Shown: piece after piece, positions 8,924-18,049 of the stretch
How the letters are laid out: the number at the start of each line of letters is the position of its first letter
Numbering within the stretch: position 1 is the first letter of the stretch
NCBI GenBank assembly: GCA_964479625.1
Contig: CAYZMS010000012.1
Location: forward strand, 1 to 64,000
DNA length: 64,000 bases
Direction of reading: 5' to 3'
Origin: CAYZMS01 sp964479625
Lineage (GTDB): Bacteria; Bacteroidota; Bacteroidia; Chitinophagales; Saprospiraceae
Program-made: the position numbers and the translations under genes
Notes under the pieces: model-generated
Seen by the model: only the letters and a program-made list of their open reading frames with translations
Databases searched by the model: none
What the model was told of the DNA's origin: nothing

Positions 8924-9985
8924 ATGAGGAAAAAAATTCGAAAAAATAACTGTATGCGATTTGTATTTTGCTTTTTGTTTAGTGCGTTGATTATTAACGG
9001 TTTATCCGCCCAGGTTGCCGGGCCGGAAAGCGTTTTTGATCAGTTGTATCAAAAAGGCGAATTATTGGAAATAGAATTGGAAACCGACCTGGAATTCTGG
9101 ATCGAGAACCGGAATTTTCCCGAGGAAAAGGAAGCTATTTTACGGTACCAGGATAAGGAAGGCCAAATCCGGGAATGGGAGATAGACCTTAGCCTACGCG
9201 GTAGGTTTCGACGTACTATGTGCGAATTCCCACCACTCAAGATCGATTTTGACAAGAGTAATCTGCGTGATCAGGGACTGGCGGAATATGATAAATGGAA
9301 ACTGGTCACTCATTGTGTGGATGAAAAGGGGATTGGCAATAGCTACCTGATCAGGGAGTATCTGGCCTACGAGCTTTACCAGGTATTAACAGACAATGCC
9401 TACCGGGCACAACTTGTAGAAGTAACCTATAAAAATAAGGACTCCAAACCCCAACTGAAGCGTTATGGCATTCTGTTGGAAGGCGGCCGGGAAATGGGCG
9501 ACCGCATCGGTGGGGAAGAATGTGAAGAGTGTCTGAACCTTGCTGCAGAACAGTTTGATCTTCAGGCCGAGAACCTCCTTGCCGTGTTCCAATACATGAT
9601 CGGGAATGGTGATTGGAGTACAAAAATGCTGCGTAACGTCAAGGTGGTCACTTTCGAAAATAAAAAGGCAGTACCTGTTCCCTACGATTTTGATTTTAGC
9701 GGACTGGTTAATGCTTCCTATGCTATTCCTAATGCCGATTATCAATTAGCCTCCGTAGAGCAAAGGGTTTTTCTGGGGACCTTGCCAAAAGAGGAATACC
9801 TGGCCAATACGGTAGAGCTGTTTAAAAGGGAAAAAGGCGATTTATTTGAATTAGTCGAAAACTTCGAATACTTACCTAAAAGGGACCGGAAGGATATCCT
9901 GAAATATCTCGAATCTTTTTACGACGAAATCGACGCTCTACCGGTGGAAGAGGCTAAGAAAAACCCCTTATACCACGGAAAATAG
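8924..9985 (+). CDS. Secreted CotH-kinase-like protein
   Basis: A 353-residue exported protein of unassigned function with features of the CotH-like atypical kinase fold. Two polar clusters stand out: GNGDWSTKMLRN from about residue 227, resembling a catalytic loop with aspartate and asparagine, and PYDFDFSG near residue 255, resembling the metal-binding DFD element. A hydrophobic helix ending in LSAQ serves as the signal peptide. The start is uncertain: the ATG at 8924 gives a positively charged MRKKIRKNN lead, while the ATG at 8954 gives a shorter signal beginning MRFVFCF. Six cysteines after the signal peptide, including a CEEC motif, suit an oxidising compartment. The kinase assignment is inference. 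Confidence 0.65.
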   Translation: MRKKIRKNNCMRFVFCFLFSALIINGLSAQVAGPESVFDQLYQKGELLEIELETDLEFWIENRNFPEEKEAILRYQDKEGQIREWEIDLSLRGRFRRTMCEFPPLKIDFDKSNLRDQGLAEYDKWKLVTHCVDEKGIGNSYLIREYLAYELYQVLTDNAYRAQLVEVTYKNKDSKPQLKRYGILLEGGREMGDRIGGEECEECLNLAAEQFDLQAENLLAVFQYMIGNGDWSTKMLRNVKVVTFENKKAVPVPYDFDFSGLVNASYAIPNADYQLASVEQRVFLGTLPKEEYLANTVELFKREKGDLFELVENFEYLPKRDRKDILKYLESFYDEIDALPVEEAKKNPLYHGK

Positions 9986-10003
9986 ACCTGTCGGTTCAAA
10001 AGT

Positions 10004-11269
10004 TCAGTACCGTTTTTTCCACCATGCCCTAAGGCGGCTGAGTAAGTTTTGCTCCTGCTGGTTTTGTTGTGGGTGGTAAAACTGCTGCGCTTTTAGTTGG
10101 TCTGGAAGGTACTGCTGTTCGATAAAATTCTCGGGATAATCATGGGCATATCGATAGGTCTTGCCGTAGTTAAGGTCTTTCATTAATTGAGTAGGCGCAT
10201 TTCTGAGGTGGAGGGGTACAGGCAGGTCGCCGGTTTTCCTAACAGTATCCTGGGCTTTATTGATGGCCTGGTAGGCGGCATTACTTTTAGGGGAAGCAGC
10301 CAGGTAAATGACTGCCTGCGCCAGGATGATCCGGGCCTCCGGCAAGCCTACTGCCTGTACCGAGCGAAAGGCTGCCTCTGCCAGTAAAAGCGCATTGGGG
10401 TTGGCCAGTCCAACGTCTTCTGCTGCGGAAATGACCATTCTACGGGCGATGAATTTAACATCTTCGCCGCCTTCGATCATACGGGCTAACCAGTAAATCG
10501 CCGCATCAGGATCACTCCCCCTAATGGATTTGATAAAGGCAGAGGCAATATCATAGTGTTGCTCTCCGGCTTTATCGTATCGTCCGGGATTTTGTTGGGC
10601 TATCCGACTTACCTCTTCGTTATCAATAATAATCGAGCCTTTCGACTCGCCTCCTGCGATCAATTCTAACAGGTTGTACAATTTTCGAGCATCTCCTCCC
10701 GAATACAACAGCAAGGCGTCATAAGCTCTGATCTCTATTTCTTTGGATTTCAGGTATTCATCTTCTTGCACTGCTTTTTGTGTTAACCGGATCAGGTTTT
10801 CTTTACTTAAAGGCTGGAGTACGTATACCTGAGCCCGGGAAAGCAGGGCCGGAATAACCTCGAAGGAAGGGTTTTCTGTAGTTGCCCCGATCAAGGTCAC
10901 CACGCCTTTTTCCACCGCACCCAGCAGGGAGTCCTGCTGGGATTTGTTGAAGCGATGGATCTCATCGATGAAAAGCAGGGGCCCAGCCTGATCGAAGAAC
11001 CTTTTACTTTCTGCTTTTTTTAAGGTTTCCCGAACATCTTTCACCCCGGAATGTACTGCACTCAGGGTGTAAAAGGGACGCTTGCTTAAGGTGGCAACCA
11101 ATTGGGCCAGGCTGGTTTTTCCAACTCCCGGTGGGCCCCATAAAATGAAAGAAGGCAAATTACCGCTTTCAATAGCCAGGCGAAGGGGCCCGTCAGGGCC
11201 TAGCAAGTGATCCTGGCCAAGGTAATCGTCTAGGCTTTTCGGGCGCATGCGTTCAGCTAATGGAGGCAT
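10004..11269 (-). CDS. rarA: Replication-associated recombination protein A
   Basis: RarA (MgsA) is an AAA+ ATPase of the clamp-loader family that acts at stalled replication forks. The N-terminal MPPLAERMRPKSLDDYLGQ is the conserved family start. The Walker A WGPPGVGKTSLAQ lies near residue 45, Walker B LLFIDEIHRFNK near residue 96, and the sensor element GATTENPSFEV follows. The C-terminal half carries the RarA-specific tetramerisation region including DPDAAIYWLARMIEGGED and ISAAEDVGLANP. Length of 421 residues is normal. It is divergent from the AlkD-like gene with 76 bases between the starts, consistent with a shared regulatory gap for two DNA-maintenance genes. Confidence 0.96.
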   Translation of the reverse strand: MPPLAERMRPKSLDDYLGQDHLLGPDGPLRLAIESGNLPSFILWGPPGVGKTSLAQLVATLSKRPFYTLSAVHSGVKDVRETLKKAESKRFFDQAGPLLFIDEIHRFNKSQQDSLLGAVEKGVVTLIGATTENPSFEVIPALLSRAQVYVLQPLSKENLIRLTQKAVQEDEYLKSKEIEIRAYDALLLYSGGDARKLYNLLELIAGGESKGSIIIDNEEVSRIAQQNPGRYDKAGEQHYDIASAFIKSIRGSDPDAAIYWLARMIEGGEDVKFIARRMVISAAEDVGLANPNALLLAEAAFRSVQAVGLPEARIILAQAVIYLAASPKSNAAYQAINKAQDTVRKTGDLPVPLHLRNAPTQLMKDLNYGKTYRYAHDYPENFIEQQYLPDQLKAQQFYHPQQNQQEQNLLSRLRAWWKKRY

Positions 11270-11345
11270 ACCAGTTTTTTGCTATAGCTTTTCAGCAGTT
11301 AGGCGGATATTTTAATAACTTCCGACTCCGCCAATTTTTTCGATC

Positions 11346-12017
11346 ATGCAGGCAACAGAATATGTAGAACAACTCTCTCAAAGGTACGCCCAAAATGGAC
11401 ATCCTGAAAATGCAGGTCAAATGGCAGCCTATATGAAGCATAAGTTTGCCTTTTTTGGGATTAAAACACCAGAAAGACAACAGTTGTCCAAACAGCACAT
11501 CCAGCAATATGGAAGACCGGAGGGATCCACTTTGCATCAGGTTTGCCGGCTTTGTTTCGAAAGGGAAGAGCGGGAAATGCACTATTTTATAAGAGATCTG
11601 CTGCGACCGGTTATTCGAAAGCAGGAGGCATCTTTATTGCCCCTATTGGAAGAGTTGATCCTTAAAAAGCCATGGTGGGATTCAGTTGATTTTCTAGCCC
11701 CAAAGCTTGCAGGGCCTCTTTTTCAAAAATATCCTTCTACCTTTGAACCTTATGTCAGGCGTTGGATCACAAGTGAGAATATCTGGTTGCAACGTTCGGC
11801 AATTTTAGCGCAGCTGGATTATAAAGAGGCCACCGATGCTGACCTTCTTTTTGAGCTCATTTCAATACGAGCCGATAGTGAGGCGTTTTTTGTGCGAAAG
11901 GCTGCTGGCTGGGCCTTGAGGAGTTACAGCAAAGTGAACCCGCAGGCGGTCTGCGAGTTTGTTGATCGAAACCAACTTTCCAAACGCACAGTTCGGGAAG
12001 GTAGTAAATACATTTAA
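11346..12017 (+). CDS. AlkD-like DNA alkylation repair protein
   Basis: A 223-residue all-helical protein of the HEAT-like-repeat DNA glycosylase family (AlkC/AlkD) which excises alkylated bases. Diagnostic stretches are FGIKTPERQQL near residue 37, KPWWDSVDFLA near 109, ENIWLQRSAILAQL near 143 and FFVRKAAGWALRSYSK near 180. The aspartate in WWDSVD corresponds to the residue placed near the lesion in AlkD. It is cytosolic and has no signal peptide. It starts 76 bases from the divergent rarA and ends nine bases before the 3-hydroxyacyl-CoA dehydrogenase gene, so it is probably cotranscribed with that unrelated gene. Confidence 0.9.
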   Translation: MQATEYVEQLSQRYAQNGHPENAGQMAAYMKHKFAFFGIKTPERQQLSKQHIQQYGRPEGSTLHQVCRLCFEREEREMHYFIRDLLRPVIRKQEASLLPLLEELILKKPWWDSVDFLAPKLAGPLFQKYPSTFEPYVRRWITSENIWLQRSAILAQLDYKEATDADLLFELISIRADSEAFFVRKAAGWALRSYSKVNPQAVCEFVDRNQLSKRTVREGSKYI

Positions 12018-12026
12018 AAAATCTAT

Positions 12027-12914
12027 ATGAAAAAAGTTAGTGTTATCGGCGCTGGAACCATGGGGAACGGGATAGCACATGTCTTCGCCCAGAATGGATT
12101 TGAAGTAAGCCTGGTAGACATTGCTCAACCTGCCCTGGATAAAGGCTTAAATACTATCGAACAGAACCTTGGGCGAATGGTCAAAAAGGAAAAAATCACA
12201 AAAGCTGACAAATCCGCCACCCTTCAACGATTGAGGGCCTTTACCGACCTTAAGAAAGGGGTAGAGGAAGCAGAGCTGGTAGTAGAAGCAGCTACCGAAC
12301 GGACAGAGCTGAAATTTAATATATTCGAACAATTGGATGCAGCAGCCCCCGCCCATGCTATCCTGGCTACCAACACTTCCTCTATACCGATCACTCAGAT
12401 CGCGGCAGTAACCAAGCGGCCGGAGCAAGTTGTGGGTATGCATTTCATGAACCCGGTACCGATCATGAAACTGGTTGAGGTTATCCGTGGGTATAGCACC
12501 AGCGATGAGGTAACTAAAACAATAATGGAGCTTTCTATCCAGCTCAAGAAAACACCCGTCGAGGTAAATGATTACCCAGGTTTTGTATCGAATCGTATCC
12601 TGATGCCCATGATCAACGAGGCGGTGATCACCCTTTTCGAAGGAGTAGCAGGAGTGGAGGAGATCGATACGGTTATGAAACTGGGGATGGCACACCCTAT
12701 GGGGCCCTTACAACTGGCCGATTTCATAGGCTTGGATGTCTGCCTGGCTATACTGAATGTATTGAATGAAGGGTTTGGTAACCCCAAATATGCTCCCTGT
12801 CCGCTTCTGGTGAATATGGTCCGGGCCGGTAAATTAGGGGTTAAATCCGGGGAAGGCTTTTACAGCTACATTGCCGGCAGCAAGGAACATGTAGTCGCCA
12901 AACAATTTTCCTGA
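12027..12914 (+). CDS. 3-hydroxybutyryl-CoA dehydrogenase
   Basis: An NAD(P)-dependent oxidoreductase interconverting 3-hydroxyacyl-CoA and 3-ketoacyl-CoA in short-chain fatty acid metabolism. The Rossmann motif IGAGTMGNGIA begins at residue 6. ATNTSSIPITQIA and the active-site HFMNPVPIMKLVEVIRG follow, with the catalytic histidine in HFMNP. The C-terminal dimer domain contains PGFVSNRILMPMINEA and HPMGPLQLADFIGLD. The length of 295 residues is slightly above the usual 280-285. It lies nine bases after the AlkD-like gene. With the acyl-CoA dehydrogenase at 6147-7292 it indicates beta-oxidation or butyrate-type chemistry, though the two are not in one operon. Confidence 0.94.
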   Translation: MKKVSVIGAGTMGNGIAHVFAQNGFEVSLVDIAQPALDKGLNTIEQNLGRMVKKEKITKADKSATLQRLRAFTDLKKGVEEAELVVEAATERTELKFNIFEQLDAAAPAHAILATNTSSIPITQIAAVTKRPEQVVGMHFMNPVPIMKLVEVIRGYSTSDEVTKTIMELSIQLKKTPVEVNDYPGFVSNRILMPMINEAVITLFEGVAGVEEIDTVMKLGMAHPMGPLQLADFIGLDVCLAILNVLNEGFGNPKYAPCPLLVNMVRAGKLGVKSGEGFYSYIAGSKEHVVAKQFS

Positions 12915-13224
12915 TGCCCCGGCCATAGGATAGAATCTTGCCGGCCGGGTTCGATGAGGTTTGTATAAATAGGAGAATAATTGTATTTTTAAGCAAAATC
13001 CAACCCTTCACTTACTGCCTCTTTCTTAAGGGGTAAACCATTGAGCTTAGGCTAATAACAACATACCTTTATCTGCATGTCAGGGGTTGGGTCAGCTATG
13101 ATCCTCCACACATGCGTTTTATACATCCTGTACTTTTACCAAACCTGGATTAGAAATATAAAGCTGCAAGGGCAGGGTAGTGCTCTCGTTGCAAAAAGCC
13201 AGTAATCCGCAAAACTGAAAAACT
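12915..13224. other. Gene-free interval with a weak GC hairpin
   Basis: No gene is supported in these 310 bases. Just after the stop, CCCGGCC at 12918-12924 can pair with GGCCGGG at 12943-12949 across an 18-base loop; without a T tract it is at best a weak terminator. TACCTTTA further down resembles a -7 box with one mismatch. No tRNA-like clover structure was found, despite a GTTCGAT heptamer. Confidence 0.4.
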
Positions 13225-14043
13225 ATGAAAAGACTGCTTTTACAAAGGCAGGCCGGGCCCTTGTGGCTTGAGATATTTCTTTATTGTATTTTTTTTGGCA
13301 CTAACCCGCTGTCCGCTCAAGAAGGAGAGATCCCTGACTTCTTTACCCGTCCGAGCAGTATCACCGGAGAAGAGCCTTACCTGTTTCCCCTTGACAGCAC
13401 CTATCAGGATTCTATCAGGCGTTCGAAAAGAAAATCCATGGCCATAGGAATTAGCTCGGGTACCAAAGGGTTTTTTGGTCTCGATGTGGCTATGCGTATC
13501 ATCCCAAATGTCAATGTTCGCCTTGGATACAATAACCTGAATTATAAGGCAGAGGACTGGCAGGTCAACCTTTCCTCACTGGATTTTGGCGAAAATGATT
13601 TTTTGGTAGATGCAGAGGTTCATCAGGATAATATAGAGTTGTTAGTGGAATATGCACTGCTCAATGATCACTTGCGGGTGGTCGGGGGAATCGCCTACCA
13701 TTTATCCAACCAGTTAAGGGGAAACGGCATTCTGGCAGAACCAGTGAATTTCCAGGATGTGGTAGCGAGCCCTGATGATGTAGGCTATTTTGAGGCTGAC
13801 CTGGCTTTTGAGAACGCTATTTCCCCCTATATCGGCCTTGGCGTGGGGCGGTTGATTCCCCATAAATTCTTTACGGTAAATGCCGATTTTGGTGCCTATT
13901 ACAGAGGAGTTCCACAGGTGGATCTGGAAGCCACCAATCTGTTGAGCGCCAACGTGCAAAATGAGGAGCAACTGGAAGAGAACTTGGCATTTGCCAAATG
14001 GTGGCCGGTCGTGGCGATCCGCCTCGGTTTTAGAATCCTTTAA
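13225..14043 (+). CDS. Putative outer-membrane protein, unknown function
   Basis: I do not recognise a family. The 272-residue protein starts with a signal peptide of unusual length (charged MKRLLLQRQAG, a hydrophobic stretch through about residue 27, then LSAQEGE). The rest alternates polar and hydrophobic residues in amphipathic strands, with many glycine and aromatic positions such as VNVRLGYNNLNYKA and SPYIGLGVGRLIPH. It ends VAIRLGFRIL, a typical aromatic/hydrophobic C-terminus of a small beta-barrel. This suggests an 8- to 12-strand outer-membrane barrel. The gene precedes a large lipoprotein gene by 19 bases, and the two probably form an operon and may act together at the cell surface. 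Confidence 0.6.
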   Translation: MKRLLLQRQAGPLWLEIFLYCIFFGTNPLSAQEGEIPDFFTRPSSITGEEPYLFPLDSTYQDSIRRSKRKSMAIGISSGTKGFFGLDVAMRIIPNVNVRLGYNNLNYKAEDWQVNLSSLDFGENDFLVDAEVHQDNIELLVEYALLNDHLRVVGGIAYHLSNQLRGNGILAEPVNFQDVVASPDDVGYFEADLAFENAISPYIGLGVGRLIPHKFFTVNADFGAYYRGVPQVDLEATNLLSANVQNEEQLEENLAFAKWWPVVAIRLGFRIL

Positions 14044-14062
14044 ATCCCAAGAATAAGAAATA

Positions 14063-16111
14063 ATGAAACCTATACATTACCTTGTTTTATTCCTTTTACT
14101 ATTTGGTGGTTCTTCTTGTTTCGAAGAGTTTTCTAATCTGGAGGAAACCTTAACCCAGGACCTGGATTTTTATTTGGGCACTGATTTGTTGGATAACCCC
14201 ATGCTCATTCAGATCCTGGATATCCAAACCGGAGAACCTTTGAACGATGTAACCGTAGAGAAGCTGGAAGCTGATTTTTCAGAGGTGTACACAATTGGTG
14301 GGGCTTTAACATTGGATGCTTCTGGCGGTGTTCTTCTACTTGGTGTCCCGAAAGAAGAAACCCCGACAGATGGAGCTGCAAAGAGTATTCGCTTGCACTT
14401 CAATGCTCCCGGGTATTTGCCCATGGAGCAAACCTTTTTCGTGGTAGATTCTTCCACTTCCGAATACCTTGTCTTCCTGAAGAACCCTTCCACTGCGGAG
14501 GATATTGGTCAACTGGAAGAACGGTTTTCCAGTAATCTGACCGATGAAGTCTACAGTAATCTACCCAATGGGTTGGGAACCTTTCGAATAGACCGGAATA
14601 CCGTTTTTCGGGACGAATTCGGCAATGTCCTCAATGGAAATGGCCGTCTGAACGTAACTTTTTATCAGGGAACCGAAGAAAATAAGCAGATCTTGCAGGA
14701 ATCCCTCAGTGGAGCTCCGATAATGCTGGATGACGGTAATGTATCCGAATTGGAACTGGATGCCCTGGCGGTAATGGATATCGATCTTACTGTTGGGGGG
14801 ACCGCAGCAGTTGACCTTAGCTATCCCCTGGAGGTAAGCGTTCCCCTTGATAGAGGCATGGAAAATCCACAGACCGGACAAGCAATCAGGGCTGGAGATT
14901 TCATTCCGGCCTATAGCATGGATGAAAATGTGGAAACCTGGGAGGAAGATGGCTTCGCCATTGTAATGGAACGCAACGGGCAACTGGAAGCCGTACTGGA
15001 TATTCCACACCTATCCCGCTGGGCCATCGGCTTTAGTAGTTTAAATCAATACCAGGGGCAAACGGATAAGGTCTGCCAGGCTTTTATCTATCTGAAGGCA
15101 AATGTGACCGACACCATTAGAGGAGAATATTATGTCGAATCAGGAAGAGATACCTTCCAGGGTACTGATATGAATGGAATGCTTTATGATTCCATAGTCA
15201 TAGCGTATGATACGGTCCAATACGAATACCTTAAGCGCCCAGACCGGTGCATTATCCGCCATTACCTTCAGTGTGAGCTGGACCTCTTCAAGGAAGTTGA
15301 AAAGCAAAAAGAACTGGCAATTGCCTACTATCAACGACAAGACAACATACTGTTTACCGACCTGGACTACCAGGAAGAGGTGCGATTATACGTCCTGGAA
15401 AACCCGCCTTGTCCCAATCATGATCCGACAGCAGACTTTTTGATCCCCATCCGGGTACAATCCCAGCATTTTATAGAGGGCTTTCTTGCCGGTTCTTATC
15501 CCGGTGGGTACCTGTACCAGGGGGCACGGCTGGAACCGGGGACGAACACTTTTTTTGTTAACAACCCGAATAGACCCTTACTACAAGAAGGAGCTTATTT
15601 CCACTATCCAGTTCAATTCTACTTTTATTACTATAACCCTACTGAATGCCGCTGGGAATTTGAATTTGTACAAAGCTCTCAATGTGCTTTTGCAAATGGT
15701 ATGGACCTTCTTGTTGAGGCTCCTGCTAACATTCCGGCCATGACCCAGACCCGGGTTAACGTGGTTGCCAACTGCCCCGATAATCCCGAGTTGCCGATCC
15801 TCCCAACCATCCCTGTTCAGTATCGACCATCTTGCCCAGATAATGACGAACTGGCAGTTTTTTATTCTATCCTGGGAACGGTCTATAACGGCATGCTGGA
15901 AGAGGAATTGCCCCTTCGAGTAGGAGAGACTTATGACTTCAGGGTGAAATTTGAAGGCTTACCCCTGGAATTCGAAAATATTACAATCCCCGTGGACCGG
16001 GCAGAATACCAGTTTGGAGAAACTACGGTAATTGTTGAAATTATTGACGGGGCAATCCATCTTGATCTGGGGACAATTACTGTTCCAGAAGGCATCTGTG
16101 ATGCTTTTTAG
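14063..16111 (+). CDS. Large surface lipoprotein, unknown function
   Basis: An uncharacterised 682-residue protein. MKPIHYLVLFLLLFGGSSCFE is a lipoprotein signal with the acylated cysteine at position 19. Residues around 45-150 resemble a carboxypeptidase-regulatory-like beta sandwich (LIQILDIQTGEPLNDVTVEKL, and later a proline/glycine-rich turn before SIRLHFNAPGYLPMEQTF). The remainder is beta-rich, acidic and contains scattered cysteines in the second half (CQAFIY, DRCIIRHYLQCE, NPPCPNHD, CRWEFEF, NCPDNPELP, SCPDNDEL), suggesting disulfides. It follows the barrel-like gene at 13225 by 19 bases and is closed by a hairpin at 16167. Its role is unknown; adhesion or surface display is only a guess. 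Confidence 0.6.
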   Translation: MKPIHYLVLFLLLFGGSSCFEEFSNLEETLTQDLDFYLGTDLLDNPMLIQILDIQTGEPLNDVTVEKLEADFSEVYTIGGALTLDASGGVLLLGVPKEETPTDGAAKSIRLHFNAPGYLPMEQTFFVVDSSTSEYLVFLKNPSTAEDIGQLEERFSSNLTDEVYSNLPNGLGTFRIDRNTVFRDEFGNVLNGNGRLNVTFYQGTEENKQILQESLSGAPIMLDDGNVSELELDALAVMDIDLTVGGTAAVDLSYPLEVSVPLDRGMENPQTGQAIRAGDFIPAYSMDENVETWEEDGFAIVMERNGQLEAVLDIPHLSRWAIGFSSLNQYQGQTDKVCQAFIYLKANVTDTIRGEYYVESGRDTFQGTDMNGMLYDSIVIAYDTVQYEYLKRPDRCIIRHYLQCELDLFKEVEKQKELAIAYYQRQDNILFTDLDYQEEVRLYVLENPPCPNHDPTADFLIPIRVQSQHFIEGFLAGSYPGGYLYQGARLEPGTNTFFVNNPNRPLLQEGAYFHYPVQFYFYYYNPTECRWEFEFVQSSQCAFANGMDLLVEAPANIPAMTQTRVNVVANCPDNPELPILPTIPVQYRPSCPDNDELAVFYSILGTVYNGMLEEELPLRVGETYDFRVKFEGLPLEFENITIPVDRAEYQFGETTVIVEIIDGAIHLDLGTITVPEGICDAF

Positions 16112-16166
16112 TTGCAAGCTCAGGTTCAATTGCCTACTAAGCTCTCTATGATAAGGGAAAAAAAAG

Positions 16167-16207
16167 GGTGTTCAGGCTGAAATAGTCTTCGATTCAGCTT
16201 GAACACC
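16167..16207. terminator. Hairpin between convergent genes
   Basis: GGTGTTCAGGCTGAA pairs with TTCAGCTTGAACACC with one G-T pair across an 11-base loop. A run of A residues on the left (16158-16165) becomes a U tract for minus-strand transcription, so the element probably ends the hydroxylase gene at 16287 as well as the lipoprotein gene at 16111. Confidence 0.65.
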
Positions 16208-16286
16208 TCCAAAAAACGTCCTGGCAGGGTAAGTAATTCCTTTTGGTTAACCTTACCCTACTGTTTCTACAGGAACAGATTAAGTC

Positions 16287-17351
16287 TTACCGGGCTGGAT
16301 TTTTAAGAGGTTCGGAGATAATTTCCTCGCCTGCAGGTTTCCTGAAGCCGTGTAAATTTTGATGAACAAAGTCTTTTGGGAATGTTTCGACACCGGGGAA
16401 ACCCAGCCGAATATCCCTTCCATTATAAGGTACATGGGCTGTTCCAAAAATATAATCCCACATGGCCAGGGAAATCCCGAAATTGATCCCGTTTTTGTGC
16501 TCTTCTGGCAATTCATAACTGTGGTGCCAGATGTGCATTTCCGGACTGTTGAAAATAATTTTCATGAATGGCCCCAAAGCCAAGGCACCAACTGCAATGG
16601 AAGCTGCCACTACTCCTGCCTGGGTCAGTATACCAGGATCGTTGAGCAGGTTAACATCAAATCCACCCGTGGCAATGATCAACCCGATCAAAGCTCCTAA
16701 AACCCCTCCTGTAACCCAACCCGGAACGCTAATATTTGAGTGGTTATAATGCCCGATCGCCAGGGTGAAAATATGTATGATGAAAAAGTCGTAAAGTCCG
16801 ATCCCTAGCAATGCAAGGGGAATATACTCCAACGTACGATAAACTACATTTTCCATCCAATGGTACCGCAAATGCGCAGCAAACCCCATTTCCTGTACGG
16901 AATGGTGCACCTTATGGAACTCCCAAAGGGCCTCATGGGAGTGTAACAGGCGATGGACCCACCATTGTACGAAGTCACGAACCAAAAAACCAACGATCAG
17001 GATTATCCATGTCGGGGCACCATTTAAGGGGTTATTCGCCTGGAGGTCAAATCCGGTTAAGGACTTAATCCCGTCGTTGAACAAGTCTACCACCACAGAG
17101 GAAGCAGCATTGTAAATGATCAGGGAAAACAGGAAAAAGTTGAAAAACATGTAAAAAAAGTCCAGCCAAAAATCCTTTCTAAACTTGGCCTGGCCTTTTC
17201 TCCAGGGAGTCACCACCTCCAAAAAGAAAAAGAAAGCCGAAACGATTAATAACCAATAGAAATAGTTATGCCATCCGGGATGGGTGATTTCATACCAAAG
17301 GTATTCTGCATACCCTTTGTACCCTTCAAGGAAGATATTCCAGTACTTCAT
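16287..17351 (-). CDS. Sterol desaturase / fatty acid hydroxylase family protein
   Basis: A 354-residue integral membrane di-iron oxygenase. The histidine boxes are HRLLH at residues 133-137, HKVHH at 146-150, HYNHSN in the middle and HIWHHS near residue 273, as in the fatty acid hydroxylase superfamily. Hydrophobic segments flank these boxes: near 30-48, 64-90, 113-128 and a cluster at 170-260. The family hydroxylates or desaturates lipids such as sterols, fatty acids or carotenoids; the substrate is not evident. The gene lies 96 bases downstream of the cytochrome c gene on the same strand. The C-terminal tail KPAGEEIISEPLKNPAR is polar and probably cytosolic. Confidence 0.88.
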   Translation of the reverse strand: MKYWNIFLEGYKGYAEYLWYEITHPGWHNYFYWLLIVSAFFFFLEVVTPWRKGQAKFRKDFWLDFFYMFFNFFLFSLIIYNAASSVVVDLFNDGIKSLTGFDLQANNPLNGAPTWIILIVGFLVRDFVQWWVHRLLHSHEALWEFHKVHHSVQEMGFAAHLRYHWMENVVYRTLEYIPLALLGIGLYDFFIIHIFTLAIGHYNHSNISVPGWVTGGVLGALIGLIIATGGFDVNLLNDPGILTQAGVVAASIAVGALALGPFMKIIFNSPEMHIWHHSYELPEEHKNGINFGISLAMWDYIFGTAHVPYNGRDIRLGFPGVETFPKDFVHQNLHGFRKPAGEEIISEPLKNPAR

Positions 17352-17447
17352 GATCTATTTAAAAATTTTATAGGTATTTACTAACTTCGTTTTCCTTAAC
17401 TCGTGCTTATTCCAGGTATTGATGGTAACAGGTCTTGAGGGGCTGCT

Positions 17448-17990
17448 TTATAATTCCAGCATGTACCACTCGATTGCAGCAATATCTAGGTTTGGACGTC
17501 GTCCGCTTTCCTCGGGAGCGTAATTGGCAGCCAGGTAATCCAGTATTTTGGCTTCATTGTCGCCCAGTTCCCAAAGGCCCTGGGTTTCCTGCATCCAGCG
17601 GATCATTTCTTTCCATCCTTCTCGCGTGGCTTTGCTTTGAGTGATCATCCCTGCGGAATGACAGGCAGTGCAGGTAGAACGAACAAGCTCCCAGTTAGTA
17701 TCCACTTTAAGTCCGGTGCCAAGATGTATACCGTTTTCAATTTTATCATCTGCTATTTCGTCCTCCATTTTACGCTCATGCGCGGCCCGCTCTTCTGGCG
17801 TTAAGGGTTTAGGGCGTTGAGCAATGGATTGCTGAATAGAAGGGCCAAAAATTCCATAAACGACAAGGCCTGCCGCCAGAAACAGGATGACCTTCACGGA
17901 ATTTAGAATGATTGAAAAAAGGCGGTACCAGGTCCGTTCATATTCCTTTTTTTGGCGTTCATTCAAATTCTTTGGTATATCGAAAAGCAT
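17448..17990 (-). CDS. Membrane-anchored monohaem cytochrome c
   Basis: A 180-residue electron carrier with one CTACH haem motif (C107 to H111) and a transmembrane anchor at about residues 24-48 that leaves the haem domain in the periplasm. The sixth haem ligand is probably the methionine in SAGMITQ or in WKEMIRWMQ. The ATG at 17990 is preferred because the longest frame begins with TTG and adds only a polar 12-residue stretch. The gene sits 59 bases downstream of the molybdoenzyme, the position of SorB-like cytochromes beside SorA, so it is probably the electron acceptor of that enzyme. A charged linker rich in E and K joins anchor and haem domain. Confidence 0.85.
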   Translation of the reverse strand: MLFDIPKNLNERQKKEYERTWYRLFSIILNSVKVILFLAAGLVVYGIFGPSIQQSIAQRPKPLTPEERAAHERKMEDEIADDKIENGIHLGTGLKVDTNWELVRSTCTACHSAGMITQSKATREGWKEMIRWMQETQGLWELGDNEAKILDYLAANYAPEESGRRPNLDIAAIEWYMLEL

Positions 17991-18049
17991 AAATTTTATT
18001 TTATTGGTTCGGTCTGCGTCAGTCAAGCTCCGTGGACCGAAACCCAGTT

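Noticed and set aside
8758..8949. 63-codon plus-strand frame before the CotH-like gene
   Set aside because: It overlaps the start of the better supported exported protein in another frame and lacks any motif.
12147..12695. 182-codon minus-strand frame inside the 3-hydroxyacyl-CoA dehydrogenase gene
   Set aside because: It lies wholly antisense to a clearly functional gene and its product shows no family motif.
12940..12960. GTTCGAT heptamer resembling a tRNA T-loop
   Set aside because: The flanking bases do not form a T-stem and there is no acceptor stem or anticodon arm at the right distances.
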